Positions 7,794-17,319 of a stretch of DNA of 36,897 nt are shown here, piece by piece. A program made the position numbers and the translations under genes. The notes below the pieces were generated by a model, which saw nothing but the letters and a program-made list of their open reading frames with translations, made no database searches and had not been told where the DNA came from. Numbering within the stretch: the stretch's first letter is position 1; every line of letters begins with the position of its first letter. Origin of the DNA: Deltaproteobacteria bacterium (GTDB lineage: Bacteria; Myxococcota_A; UBA9160); the NCBI GenBank assembly GCA_020849175.1, contig JADLGR010000341.1, forward strand, positions 1 through 36,897, written 5' to 3'.

Positions 7794-10700
7794 ATGATGG
7801 TGAGAACGGCGATCGGACGAATCGGTGCGACGCGATGGGCACGGCATGGACGGCTCGTCCGATCCAGCCTCGCGCTCGCGGCGTCGCTCGCGCTCGTACG
7901 CGCCGCGAGCGCGCTCCAGGCGCCCGAGCTGACGGCGGCGCAGGAGCGAGACCTCCAACAGAACTTCTCGCTCTCGCTCACCAAGCTCAAGGGTCCCTAC
8001 ACCGAGAACACCTGCGTGTGCCCGAACGGGACCAAGCGGCCGATTCGCAGCGCGAGCGGCGCGCTCGGCGCGGCCTGCGAGAACCCGATCTTCTGCGCGG
8101 CCTACAGGGCGCCGTGGGGCGAGGCGCTCGCGAAGCAGCGCGTCTACATCGGCAACATCTTCTCACGCGACGTGTACGAGTGGGGCTCCTACCCGGATCA
8201 CAACGATCTCGTCCGTGGTTACGTCCTCGAGAAGTACTTCACCGAAACCAATCCCCGGCACAAGCTCGCGCAGCTCCGGGCCTTCCGCGGCCTCGCGAGC
8301 TCCGAAGAAGAGGCGCCCGCGGCGCCGAAGCTGTTCGAGCGCTATCTGGCCTCGCCCGAGTTCGACGAAGCGCGGCACTTCCTGCTCGCTTACGAGCTCC
8401 AGAAGCGCTTCTTCGTCCGTAGTGACATCGGCCAGATCCAGCAGGTGCGCGCGATGGCCACGCGCATCGAGTCGATGGATCCGCGCTTCAAACCGCTCAA
8501 GGACTCGGTCCACAATCAGCTCTCTGCCGGGCTCATCTCACGACTCGAGGAGTACCGCGACAAGCTTCCGCAGGGAGCCGAGCGCAGCGAGATCGATCGC
8601 CTCATCGCCGAGATCGTGAGGCTCACGAGCATCGACGAGAAGGCGCTCGATCCGCAGATCGGAGCGATCCAGGACGAGGCGCTTCGCGGTCAGCTTCGCG
8701 CGCTGGTTCCCGGACCCAACACGGATCCCGTCGAGGCGATCTCAGCGCTCGCGCAGATCATGCTGACCGCGCGGCAGGCCGTCGCCGCGAAGAAGGCGTC
8801 CCCCGCCGACGCTCGCCGGCTCATCGATCTCGACATCACTGCGGGCGCCGTCTTGAATCGCAGGGGCACGGCGCTCCTCGAGTCGGGCAACGCCATGACG
8901 GCGCGGCAGGGCCTCCAGATCCTCGCCGCGCTCACCAACGCCACCTTCGCCACCGGGCTGCTCAACGACCGCGAGCGCGACGCTGCGCTCGGCGCCCTGC
9001 AGGAGCTGCTCGCGAAGCCGACGCAGGGTCGCGCGGAGTTCAAGAGCGGCCTCGAGCAGGCCGAGCGCATCGTCGAGTGGGCACAGGCCAATGCGACGCT
9101 GCCCTTCGCCGAAGTGTGGGCGCAGTGGACCCTGCTCATGCCGCAGGTGGCCGGGATCGGCGACGACATCCTGCGCGCTTCGCCGCTCCTGCTCTATGCA
9201 CGAATGGCCCGCCGGCTCGACGACTTCGCAGCCGGTGGAACTCGGCCCGGGCACGATTTCTTCGGGCAACCGCTCGACACCGACGTCCGCGCGCTCAACC
9301 CCGGCCTCGCTCTCGCCCGCCTGCGCGTCGCGCCGAAGGCAGGCGGATACACGCGCGAGGAGATCGTCGCGCTACCCGAGACACCAGCCGATCTCGAGCC
9401 CGCGGCCGGAATCCTGACCCGCGGCGAAGGCAACGTGCTCTCGCACGTTCAGCTCCTCGCACGCGCCCTCGGCATCCCGAACGTCGTCCTCGGACCGCGC
9501 GCCTACGAGCTGCTCGTGCCACACGACGGCCAGCAGGTGCTCTTCATCTCGACGCCCGGCGGGCGCGTGATCGTGAAGCAGGCTTCGGCCATGACCGATC
9601 AGGACCGTCTCGTCTACGAGGAGTTCACGCGCAACGACGAGCGCGTGGGGGACGGTTCACTCGAGGTCGCGGGAGCGAAGCTTCACATCGACAAGGCGAA
9701 GATCGATCTCGGACCAAAGCTCCCGATCGATCTCGCGAAGGTTCGGCGAAGCGACTCGGGGAAGATGTGCGGCCCGAAAGCCGCCTATCTCGGCGAGCTC
9801 AAGCACCTGTTCCCCGACCGGGTCTCGCGCGGGATCGTCGTGCCGTTCGGCGCGTACCACGCGCACTATCAGGCGGCGAAGGTGAGCGTTCCGGAGAAGC
9901 TGCGCGGGATGGGGCTCGCCACTGCCGGCGAGCCGCTCCCGGCCTTCGTCGAGCGCACGTACGCCGAGTTCTTCGGCAAGCAGATTCCGTCGAAGAAGAG
10001 CGAGCGCGAGCTGACGGCATGGATCGAGCCGCGGCTGTCGGTGATGCGGCACTCGATCCAGAGTACGCCGCTCGCGAAGGAGCTCTCCGACGCCATCAAG
10101 AGCAGCCTCGGCGCGCTCGGCCTTCTCGACCCGGCGAACGACGAGCAGACGGTCGGCTGCTTCGTTCGCAGCGACACCAACGTCGAGGATCTCGACAACT
10201 TCAACGGTGCGGGTCTCAACCTCACGCTCTTCAACCGCAGGTCGCTCTCCGACATCGGCGAGGCGCTGAAGGAGGTCTGGGCGTCGCCTTTCTCGCTCCG
10301 CTCCTTCTCGTGGCGGCAGACGCTGATCGACGAGCCGCTGTGGGTCCTGCCGTCGGTCGTCATCCTCGAGTCGGTTCCGTCCGAGAAGTCGGGCGTGCTC
10401 GTGACCGGCGACATCTACGACGGTGCGGCGGGCAAGATGACGATCGCCACCTCCGAGGGCGTGGGCGGCGCCGTCGACGGTACGTCGGCCGAGACGCTGC
10501 TGTGGTCACCGGCCGGTGTCGAGATCGTGACCCTGTTCAAGTCGCCGTGGCGCAACCAGCTCCAGCCCGGCGGCGGCACCGCGATCGTCCCCGCGACCGG
10601 CAGCGCGACCGTGCTCCAGCCCGCCGAGATCGAGCAGCTCGTCGCCGCAGGGAAGGCGATCACCGAGAAGTTCGAGCCGACGAAGGACCCGGCGGGCATC

Positions 10701-10874
10701 GTGCGGCCGTGGGACATCGAGTTCGGCTTCGTGAAGGGCCGGCTCTGGCTGTTCCAGTGTCGCCCATTCATAGGCAACGACTCGCTCAAGAACGTGCCTG
10801 CGCTCGCCTCGCTCGAAGGCAAGACGGGCGTCGGCGCGGCGAGCTCGCTCCACCTCGAGGAGGTTCTCCCGTGA
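7794..10874 (+). CDS. Exported phosphohistidine-swivel/ATP-grasp protein (dikinase-like), paralogue B, full length
   Basis: Secreted protein of 1026 residues with a basic N-region and signal peptide (SLALAASLALVRAASA). An N-terminal ~500-residue helical region, with Cys pairs near CVCPNGTKRP, precedes the swivel motif ILTRGEGNVLSHVQLLAR with candidate phospho-acceptor His551. The C-terminal ATP-binding domain has GPKAAYLGEL, VRSDTNVEDL (Arg792), GAGLNLT, VWASPFSLRS and the closing motif DIEFGFVKGRLWLFQCRPF, the usual end of PEP-synthase/PPDK nucleotide-binding domains. Nothing follows it, so the pyruvate/PEP barrel is absent. Domain order matches plant-type glucan water dikinase. It shares long near-identical stretches with the protein at the left edge. 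The stop overlaps the next start (TGATG). In the known fold, ATP phosphorylates the His and the phosphate passes to a substrate; here the substrate is unknown. Confidence 0.9.
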   Translation: MMVRTAIGRIGATRWARHGRLVRSSLALAASLALVRAASALQAPELTAAQERDLQQNFSLSLTKLKGPYTENTCVCPNGTKRPIRSASGALGAACENPIFCAAYRAPWGEALAKQRVYIGNIFSRDVYEWGSYPDHNDLVRGYVLEKYFTETNPRHKLAQLRAFRGLASSEEEAPAAPKLFERYLASPEFDEARHFLLAYELQKRFFVRSDIGQIQQVRAMATRIESMDPRFKPLKDSVHNQLSAGLISRLEEYRDKLPQGAERSEIDRLIAEIVRLTSIDEKALDPQIGAIQDEALRGQLRALVPGPNTDPVEAISALAQIMLTARQAVAAKKASPADARRLIDLDITAGAVLNRRGTALLESGNAMTARQGLQILAALTNATFATGLLNDRERDAALGALQELLAKPTQGRAEFKSGLEQAERIVEWAQANATLPFAEVWAQWTLLMPQVAGIGDDILRASPLLLYARMARRLDDFAAGGTRPGHDFFGQPLDTDVRALNPGLALARLRVAPKAGGYTREEIVALPETPADLEPAAGILTRGEGNVLSHVQLLARALGIPNVVLGPRAYELLVPHDGQQVLFISTPGGRVIVKQASAMTDQDRLVYEEFTRNDERVGDGSLEVAGAKLHIDKAKIDLGPKLPIDLAKVRRSDSGKMCGPKAAYLGELKHLFPDRVSRGIVVPFGAYHAHYQAAKVSVPEKLRGMGLATAGEPLPAFVERTYAEFFGKQIPSKKSERELTAWIEPRLSVMRHSIQSTPLAKELSDAIKSSLGALGLLDPANDEQTVGCFVRSDTNVEDLDNFNGAGLNLTLFNRRSLSDIGEALKEVWASPFSLRSFSWRQTLIDEPLWVLPSVVILESVPSEKSGVLVTGDIYDGAAGKMTIATSEGVGGAVDGTSAETLLWSPAGVEIVTLFKSPWRNQLQPGGGTAIVPATGSATVLQPAEIEQLVAAGKAITEKFEPTKDPAGIVRPWDIEFGFVKGRLWLFQCRPFIGNDSLKNVPALASLEGKTGVGAASSLHLEEVLP

Positions 10875-12514
10875 TGCGCGCCGGTCTACGCCTCGCTCTC
10901 GTCGTCGCCCTCGCTTCGTCCATTTCAGCGCCCGCAGCGCGCGCTGCCCTCGACTCGCAGGGCGATGCCACCTGGGACGGAAGTCAGCCGCCCGAGGGCG
11001 TCTTCTTCCACTGGTACGAGCCGTCGTTCTATGCGGGCTTCGCGCCGCGAACGCAGGATCCGTCGCGTCCGCACATCGAGCTCTCGCGCGGCAATCAGGT
11101 TCGCGTCACGATCCCGCTCGGCGAGAAGGAGCTCGACGTCTACCTCGACGATCTCGTCGCGCGCCGCAAGATCTATCAGGAGCTGATCGACGCAAAGGTC
11201 ATCACGCTCACCACCAACCGCGAGTACGAGCGCTTCGTCGAGGCACTCGCCGCGAAGGGGGTCGAGCAGGCGGCCGCGAGCCGCGCGAGCCTCGGCCCCG
11301 AGGCCTACCGTGACAAGACCGTCGAGATCCTCTCTGCGCTCGAGCCGGACCGCGTGTTCCGCGTCTCGATCCCGCTCGACGCCGTCGTCGCGAAGTGGAA
11401 GACGACCCTCGCGACCGCGAACCTCTCGTCCGAAGCGGGTCGCATCGACGCCGCCAACGCGGCCCTACCCGGGCGCATCGACCTCTACGATCTCGACGCC
11501 GGCGTCGGTGCGTCGCTGCAGAAGGCCGCCGACGCGTCGAAGGCCGGAGACGACGCCGGTCTGCGGACAGCGGCACAGGAGCTGATCGAGAAGGCATCTT
11601 CCGGCCACTACCGCGTGCGCGACGGAAAGGTCGAGGCGATCGAGTTCACCGCGATCTATCCGGCCGGAACGATCGAGGGAACGACCAGCTACGGCGGCGA
11701 GCGGCTGCCCGAGTTCGGCGTGACCGGCATCTGGCCGCTCATCCGGCGAACGACCGGGCGCGGCCAGCTCGGGATGGTCGACTACATCTCGCCGAACCCC
11801 GGCTACGGGTTCATCAGCATGTTCCCGTACCAGTTCGCGGGCGGCATCGCTTACAACGCCTTCCACAACGCCGGTGTCCGCTGCCAGCTCAACTCGACGC
11901 CGTTCCTTCCCAAGGAGTGGCGAAAGCAGGCCGGCGAACGCGACTCGGGCAAGTCGTATCAGAACCTCTGGATCGCGAGTCGCGCGCCCACCTCGCACGG
12001 CTGCACGCGTCTGGGGTCCGGCCACATGAGCGAGCTGCGCCAGGTGACACCGACCAGCTCGGACGACCTCGTGAAGGTGCCGACCTACCGCAATCAGCCG
12101 TACTGCCACGACGTCTTCGACGTCGAGGGCGATGGCAAGGACGAGGTGATGGGCGTGCAGTACTACCTCGCCTACCGCAGCACCGACGACCGCATTCCGA
12201 TCGCGGCCTACGTCACCAACAAGCGCGAGCCCTTCTACCGCTGGCTCTACGGACAGAACGTGAGTCTCGGCCCCGTCGGGCAGACGAGCATCAAGCAGGT
12301 GCCCGTCTGTCGCTTCGCACCGCGCAAGGCGGAGCTGAGCGAGACGCTCTCGAACGTCCCGCTCTACGAGGCGAAGTGGGCGCCGGAGACGATCCAGTTC
12401 TACACGATCCGCGGACACGCACCCGACAGCGGGCCCGGCTTCGAGCTCAACCGCGAGCTGCGCAAGGTGGGCGCGGGTCACACGACCGACCGGAGCAAGC
12501 TGCTGCTCCGCTAG
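10874..12514 (+). CDS. Secreted L,D-transpeptidase-like protein (SHGCTR signature), large divergent form
   Basis: Exported protein of 546 residues with a clear Sec signal peptide (LRLALVVALASSISAPAARA). The C-terminal half has APTSHGCTRLGSGHMSELR, with S374-H375-G-C377-T-R379 matching the catalytic S/T-HGC-x-R signature of YkuD L,D-transpeptidases, and an upstream His in NAFHNAG that could correspond to the conserved family histidine. The N-terminal 250 residues are family-unknown and helix-rich. A calcium-like DVEGDGKDE motif follows the catalytic region. It is much longer than classical L,D-transpeptidases (about 170-330 residues) and overall divergent, so peptidoglycan 3-3 crosslinking is a hypothesis. 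ATG 10874 overlaps the dikinase-like stop by one base, so the two proteins are probably made together and act in the same compartment. Confidence 0.75.
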   Translation: MRAGLRLALVVALASSISAPAARAALDSQGDATWDGSQPPEGVFFHWYEPSFYAGFAPRTQDPSRPHIELSRGNQVRVTIPLGEKELDVYLDDLVARRKIYQELIDAKVITLTTNREYERFVEALAAKGVEQAAASRASLGPEAYRDKTVEILSALEPDRVFRVSIPLDAVVAKWKTTLATANLSSEAGRIDAANAALPGRIDLYDLDAGVGASLQKAADASKAGDDAGLRTAAQELIEKASSGHYRVRDGKVEAIEFTAIYPAGTIEGTTSYGGERLPEFGVTGIWPLIRRTTGRGQLGMVDYISPNPGYGFISMFPYQFAGGIAYNAFHNAGVRCQLNSTPFLPKEWRKQAGERDSGKSYQNLWIASRAPTSHGCTRLGSGHMSELRQVTPTSSDDLVKVPTYRNQPYCHDVFDVEGDGKDEVMGVQYYLAYRSTDDRIPIAAYVTNKREPFYRWLYGQNVSLGPVGQTSIKQVPVCRFAPRKAELSETLSNVPLYEAKWAPETIQFYTIRGHAPDSGPGFELNRELRKVGAGHTTDRSKLLLR

Positions 12515-12609
12515 CGCGCCCGGGCGATCCGAAGCGCGAAGTGGCGCAAGGCGCCCTGCATCGCCCGCCGCGGCATCGGGGTCCGTGTGACCCGTTCGCG
12601 AGCCAGACG

Positions 12610-13083
12610 TCAGATGCGCAGCGAGTACTGCAAGAAGCCGTCGTTGCGTTCGTAGCCGAAGGACTCGTAGAGCGCCTGCGCACTGGTGTTCGTGCGCGCG
12701 GTCTGGAGATCGACGCGGCGCGCGCCGGTACTGCGGGCGTGTTCGCGCGCGCGTTCGAGGAGCGCACGACCGACGCCGCGGCCGCGCGCGTCGGGGCGGA
12801 CGAAGAGATCGTTCAGTACGAAGGTGCGTGCGAGGCCGACCGACGTGAAGAACGGATAGAGCTGCGTGAAGCCGAGAGCGTCGACGGAGCCTCCGCCCGT
12901 ATCCGCTGCGAGAAAGATCACGGACTCTCCCGACACGATGCGTTGCCCTAGAAAGCGGCGCGCACCGGCGAGATCCGAGGCCTGTCCGTAGAAGCGGCGG
13001 TAGCCGTCGAAGAGCGGCACGACACGCTCCACCTCTGCCTCTCCGACCCGGAGCAGCTCGATCCGACCGCGCGCCTCGCGCAT
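12610..13083 (-). CDS. GNAT-family N-acetyltransferase
   Basis: A 157-residue acyl-CoA N-acetyltransferase. The acetyl-CoA pyrophosphate loop R100-G-R-G-V-G105 (motif A, RPDARGRGVGRALLERA) and the C-terminal motif B region (TNTSAQALYESFGYERNDGF) are both present, with the usual strand VLNDLFV before motif A. The start ATG at 13083 has a strong GGAGGGGG Shine-Dalgarno five bases upstream. Substrate is unknown; such enzymes acetylate small amines, antibiotics or protein N-termini. It lies downstream of the HEAT-repeat gene on the same strand and converges with the L,D-transpeptidase-like gene. Confidence 0.9.
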   Translation of the reverse strand: MREARGRIELLRVGEAEVERVVPLFDGYRRFYGQASDLAGARRFLGQRIVSGESVIFLAADTGGGSVDALGFTQLYPFFTSVGLARTFVLNDLFVRPDARGRGVGRALLERAREHARSTGARRVDLQTARTNTSAQALYESFGYERNDGFLQYSLRI

Positions 13084-13091
13084 TGCCCCCT

Positions 13092-13113
13092 CCTCGTCCG
13101 TCGCCCGACGAGG
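13092..13113 (-). promoter_or_regulatory. Hairpin overlapping the ribosome-binding site of the acetyltransferase gene
   Basis: On the minus-strand RNA, CCTCGTC and GACGAGG form a perfect seven-pair stem around an eight-base loop. The 3' arm runs into the GAGGAGGGGG Shine-Dalgarno of the GNAT gene, so folding would partly mask ribosome access. It could also simply be the 3' end structure of the upstream HEAT-repeat transcript; no T-tract follows. Confidence 0.4.
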
Positions 13114-13221
13114 GTATCGCGCACGAGCGCTCGCGCAGAGCCTCCGCGAGACGGGCAGCCGAGCATCGGCCGCGAGGCGACCCGTGGGTCGCAGGGGCGT
13201 GCTGCTGCGAGCCACGACGGG

Positions 13222-13830
13222 TCAGTCGAGCTGGCCCAGCGCCTCCACGGCGGCTGCGCGAACGCTCGGATCGGGATGCTCGAGTCGGCGTGCGATCTCG
13301 GGCTCGGCCTCGGCATCGCGACACGCGCCGAGCGCGCGCAGGGTCTCGCGAACGATCTCGAGATCCGGCGCCGACAGCAGCGTCCGAAGGACGGGGGCGG
13401 CTCGCCGGTCGCCGATGCGACCGAGCGCCTCGATCGCATGACGGCGAACGAGCGAGCTCGGATCGTCGAGGCTCTCGACGACGGCATCGATCACGCTCGC
13501 ATCGCGCAGATCGCCGAGCGTCCGCACGGCGGCGGCCCGGATGTCCTCGATCGGATCGCGCAGCGCGGAAACGAGTGCCGGAAGTCCGGCGGGATCCGCG
13601 AGCGAGCCGAGGCCGTAGACGGCGCTCAGACGAACGAGCTTGTCTTCGTCGGCAAGACGCGCCACGAGATGCTCGACGTCGCTGCGGCTCTCGATTCGCT
13701 CGAGTGCGCGCGAGGCGCTCGCGCGAACACCCGGATCCGGATCTCCGAGTGCGGCGCGCAGCGTCTGCGCCCTTGCGAGGCGGCGGTCCGATGCGGGATC
13801 GATCGGGAGCGCTCGTCCGGCTGCGTCCAT
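13222..13830 (-). CDS. HEAT-repeat protein
   Basis: A 202-residue all-helical protein made of about six tandem HEAT/PBS-lyase-type repeats of ~31 residues. Repeated cores include DPDPGVRASASRALERI, DEDKLVRLSAVYGLGSL, DPIEDIRAAAVRTLGDL, DPSSLVRRHAIEALGRI and HPDPSVRAAAVEALGQL. Such solenoids act as protein-binding scaffolds; no catalytic residues are visible. No signal peptide, so probably cytoplasmic. ATG 13830 is preferred for its GAGAGGA ribosome site; ATG 13854 (eight residues longer) is an alternative with a weaker AGGA. It is divergent from ruvX across 75 bases. Confidence 0.88.
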   Translation of the reverse strand: MDAAGRALPIDPASDRRLARAQTLRAALGDPDPGVRASASRALERIESRSDVEHLVARLADEDKLVRLSAVYGLGSLADPAGLPALVSALRDPIEDIRAAAVRTLGDLRDASVIDAVVESLDDPSSLVRRHAIEALGRIGDRRAAPVLRTLLSAPDLEIVRETLRALGACRDAEAEPEIARRLEHPDPSVRAAAVEALGQLD

Positions 13831-13905
13831 CGAGGTCCTCTCGGTCGGGCTCATCGGCCGTCCTGGTTTCGGTCTTGAACCGCCTTCCCTAGCATCGCCG
13901 GAGCC

Positions 13906-14367
13906 ATGCGTGAGGCGAAGAAGGCGGACGAAGCGAGCCAGCGCGGTGGACGAATCCTCGGGCTCGACGTCGGCTCGAAGCGCATCGGCCTCGCGCTCGC
14001 CGACCTCGACCTCGCGATCGCGCTTCCGGAGGGTGTGCTCGAACGACGCGGGCTCGCTCGTGACCTCGCGGCGCTCGGCGCGCTCGCGAGGGAGCGCGGC
14101 GTGTCGCGAATCGTGGTGGGCCACCCGATCCACATGAGCGGTCGGCGCGGTCCCGAGGCGGCTTCAGCGGAGGCCTTCGCGCGTGCACTCGGCGACGCGA
14201 CGGGCCTACCCGTCGAGCTGCAGGACGAGCGCTGGACCAGCGTCGAGGCCGACCGTGCGCTTCGCGCCAGCGGCCACGGCGCGCGCGCCCGCCGCCAACA
14301 CGTCGACGCCGTGGCGGCGAGCCTCTTGCTCCGGGCGTGGCTGGGTCGCCAGCGCGCGGGCGCATGA
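13906..14367 (+). CDS. ruvX: Putative pre-16S rRNA nuclease / Holliday junction resolvase-like YqgF
   Basis: RNase H-fold protein of 153 residues. The family landmarks are all present: ILGLDVGSKRIGLALADL with the first catalytic Asp, a GVSRIVVGHPIHMSGRRG central strand, LPVELQDERWTSVEADR and the final HVDAVAASLLL with the last acidic residue. YqgF in E. coli matures the 16S rRNA 5' end; resolvase activity has also been proposed. A 15-residue charged N-terminal extension precedes the domain. The stop overlaps the mltG start by four bases (ATGA), a frequent bacterial pairing. Confidence 0.93.
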   Translation: MREAKKADEASQRGGRILGLDVGSKRIGLALADLDLAIALPEGVLERRGLARDLAALGALARERGVSRIVVGHPIHMSGRRGPEAASAEAFARALGDATGLPVELQDERWTSVEADRALRASGHGARARRQHVDAVAASLLLRAWLGRQRAGA

Positions 14368-15377
14368 GCACCGGCCGTGCCTTTCGCGCGCTCGCGCTCT
14401 GCGTCGCGGCGTTCGCCGCGACGGCCGCGATCGCGGCGGTCCTCGTCGCGTACGGCCTCGCTCCGCGCGACCCGGACGGACCCACCGTCCTCTTCGCCGT
14501 CCCACGAGGATCGACACTATCGAGTGTCGGACGAAGACTCGAAGCCGAGGGCCTCGTCCGCAGCGCGCGCGCGTTCGAGGCGCTCGGACGCTGGGACGGC
14601 GCAGCGTCGAAGCTCCACCGGGGCGAGTACGAGCTCTCGGCGGCGATGAGGCCACGTGAGATCCTCGCGCGAATGGTCGAAGGCCGCGTGAAGACGTGGG
14701 ACGTGACGCTTCCCGAGGGACTCACGGCGCGCGAGATCGTCGATCGGCTCGTCGCGGCCGGCGTCGCCGACCGCGGCCCCCTCGAAGAGGCTCTGCGCGC
14801 GCCCGACGCCGCCGTGCGACATGGCGTCGCCGGGCCGGGGCTCGAGGGGTACCTGTTTCCGGACACCTATCGCCTGCCGCGTGGCCTCTCGGCCGACGAG
14901 ATCATCGATACCCTGGTCGGCCGCTTTGCGAAGTCGTGGGCCGCGATCGCGCCGCTCGCCGCGGCGCAGGGGCTCTCCCAGCGCGAGGTCGTGACGCTGG
15001 CGTCGATCGTCGAGAAGGAGACGGGGCTCGCGGCCGAGCGCCCGGTCGTCGCGAGCGTCTTTCGCAACAGGCTCCGACTCGGCATGCGCCTCGAGTCGGA
15101 TCCGACCGTCATCTACGGAATCCCGGCCTTCGACGGAAACCTGCGCCGGGCCCACCTCGACGACGCGACGAATCCGTACAACACGTACCAGATCGCGAGC
15201 CTCCCGCCGGGTCCGATCGCGAGTCCGGGCGAGGCCGCGCTGCGTGCGGTGGTCGAGCCGGCCGACTCGAAGGCGCTCTACTTCGTGGGCCGCGGCGACG
15301 GGAGCCACGTCTTCTCGGAGCGCTACGGCGATCACGTGCGTGCGGTGAATCAGTTCCAGCGCAGGAGCGGGCGCTGA
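14364..15377 (+). CDS. mltG: Endolytic murein transglycosylase MltG
   Basis: A 337-residue membrane-anchored peptidoglycan lytic transglycosylase that cleaves nascent glycan strands and terminates their elongation. An N-terminal transmembrane helix (ALALCVAAFAATAAIAAVLV) is followed by a LysM-like segment (FAVPRGSTLSSVGRRLEAEG) and the YceG catalytic domain with LEGYLFPDTYRLPRG, the catalytic glutamate in LASIVEKETG, and the SDPTVIYGI, NPYNTYQIASLPPGPI and FSERYGDH blocks. Start ATG 14364 gives the ATGA overlap with ruvX. It converges with mreB 24 bases away. Confidence 0.95.
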   Translation: MSTGRAFRALALCVAAFAATAAIAAVLVAYGLAPRDPDGPTVLFAVPRGSTLSSVGRRLEAEGLVRSARAFEALGRWDGAASKLHRGEYELSAAMRPREILARMVEGRVKTWDVTLPEGLTAREIVDRLVAAGVADRGPLEEALRAPDAAVRHGVAGPGLEGYLFPDTYRLPRGLSADEIIDTLVGRFAKSWAAIAPLAAAQGLSQREVVTLASIVEKETGLAAERPVVASVFRNRLRLGMRLESDPTVIYGIPAFDGNLRRAHLDDATNPYNTYQIASLPPGPIASPGEAALRAVVEPADSKALYFVGRGDGSHVFSERYGDHVRAVNQFQRRSGR

Positions 15378-15401
15378 GGAGCGCCGCACTCCGCGTGGGG
15401 C

Positions 15402-16433
<1,032 letters not shown>

Positions 16434-16571
16434 GCGAGAAGTCCTTCGTTCGAGGAGGTGGCCCGGTGTTCACCGCGCTCACGATGCGCGAAGAACTGGC
16501 ATCCTCATCGGCAACGGCGTGCAGAAGTTGAGGGGAACCCCCGGCTCCTGCGACGGATCCCGACACGGGCG

Positions 16572-16595
16572 AAAAACCCGAGGCAGCCTCGGGTT
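16572..16595 (-). terminator. Rho-independent terminator downstream of the TetR gene
   Basis: On the minus strand, AACCCGAGG and CCTCGGGTT form a nine-pair stem with a three-base loop, followed immediately by a run of five T residues (complement of 16572-16576). It lies 22 bases beyond the regulator's stop and separates it from mreB, which must have its own promoter between 16434 and 16571; I could not identify that promoter. Confidence 0.85.
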
Positions 16596-16616
16596 CTCGC
16601 CGGATCCGGCTCCGGA

Positions 16617-17315
16617 TCAGCGGCGCCGGCGCGGCCGCTCTTCTCGCCCCGCCGAGCCGCGAAAACCCTGAAGCAGCGCGCTCACGCCCCGCGTCGTGAT
16701 CCGCACCGCCTCCTCGCGCGTGAGCGACCCGTCGTGCCACTGCTCGAGCACGGCGCGTCCAGCGGCAACGACCATGCGCGAGACGGTCGCGGCCTCGGGC
16801 CGGCTGACGCCGATCGACTCGGCGATCGCGGCCTCCCACGGCGCAACGAGACGATCGAGGATCCTGCGGCCAAGCCGCGCCACGGCCGGATCGGGCCCGC
16901 GCGAGTCGAGCAGGTGCCACGGGCCCGCGCCCTTCGCCTCGATGGTGTCGCACACGGCCTCGACGAAGACGCGTGCGACGGCCTCGAGGCTGCCGGGAAT
17001 GCTGCGCGCCGCGCCCTCGCCGAAGCGGCGGGTGAGGTCGTCGGCGAAGTCCTCGAGCAGACCCATGATGAGGGCCTGGCGGCTCGGGAAGAAGCGGTAC
17101 ACGAGCTGGCGCGTCACGCCCGCAGCCGCCGCAACCTCTCCGATCTGTACTGCGTCGACGCCGCGCGCGCCGAGCAGCGCTCCCGCGGCGGCGAGCAGGC
17201 CCCGGCGGCGCTCGGCGGCCGGGAGCCGGCGTCGCGGCTGGCGCCCGCGCGGCGGGAGCGTCGGCCCACGCGCGACACCCCGGCTCGATCGAGCAGTTGA
17301 CAATCTGTCTCTCAC
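16617..17315 (-). CDS. TetR/AcrR-family transcriptional regulator
   Basis: A repressor of up to 232 residues. The N-terminal helix-turn-helix reads ARGVDAVQIGEVAAAAGVTR with QLVYRFFPSRQALIMGL, typical of TetR; the C-terminal ligand domain is not assignable. The tail is Arg-rich. The start is uncertain: GTG 17315 lies just below a palindromic operator and has no ribosome site; TTG 17303 (228 residues) has a weak GAGAG. Most DNA upstream in this frame is the divergent promoter region. It is transcribed away from the three-gene FAD oxidoreductase operon and presumably represses it and itself. A terminator follows the gene. Confidence 0.85.
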   Translation of the reverse strand: MRDRLSTARSSRGVARGPTLPPRGRQPRRRLPAAERRRGLLAAAGALLGARGVDAVQIGEVAAAAGVTRQLVYRFFPSRQALIMGLLEDFADDLTRRFGEGAARSIPGSLEAVARVFVEAVCDTIEAKGAGPWHLLDSRGPDPAVARLGRRILDRLVAPWEAAIAESIGVSRPEAATVSRMVVAAGRAVLEQWHDGSLTREEAVRITTRGVSALLQGFRGSAGREERPRRRR

Positions 17316-17319
17316 TATT

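Noticed and set aside
9077-10873. Open frame preceding the L,D-transpeptidase-like gene
   Set aside because: It is the out-of-frame shadow of the dikinase-like gene, Arg-rich, without a ribosome site; the signal peptide begins at 10874.
11465-13324. 619-codon minus-strand open frame
   Set aside because: It is antisense to the transpeptidase-like gene and overlaps the acetyltransferase in another frame, with Arg-rich composition.
17297-17302. TTGACA as a plus-strand promoter for the oxidoreductase operon
   Set aside because: It has no convincing -10 at 16-18 bases; the hexamer there is TTACAA, part of the operator, so I do not list it as a promoter on its own.
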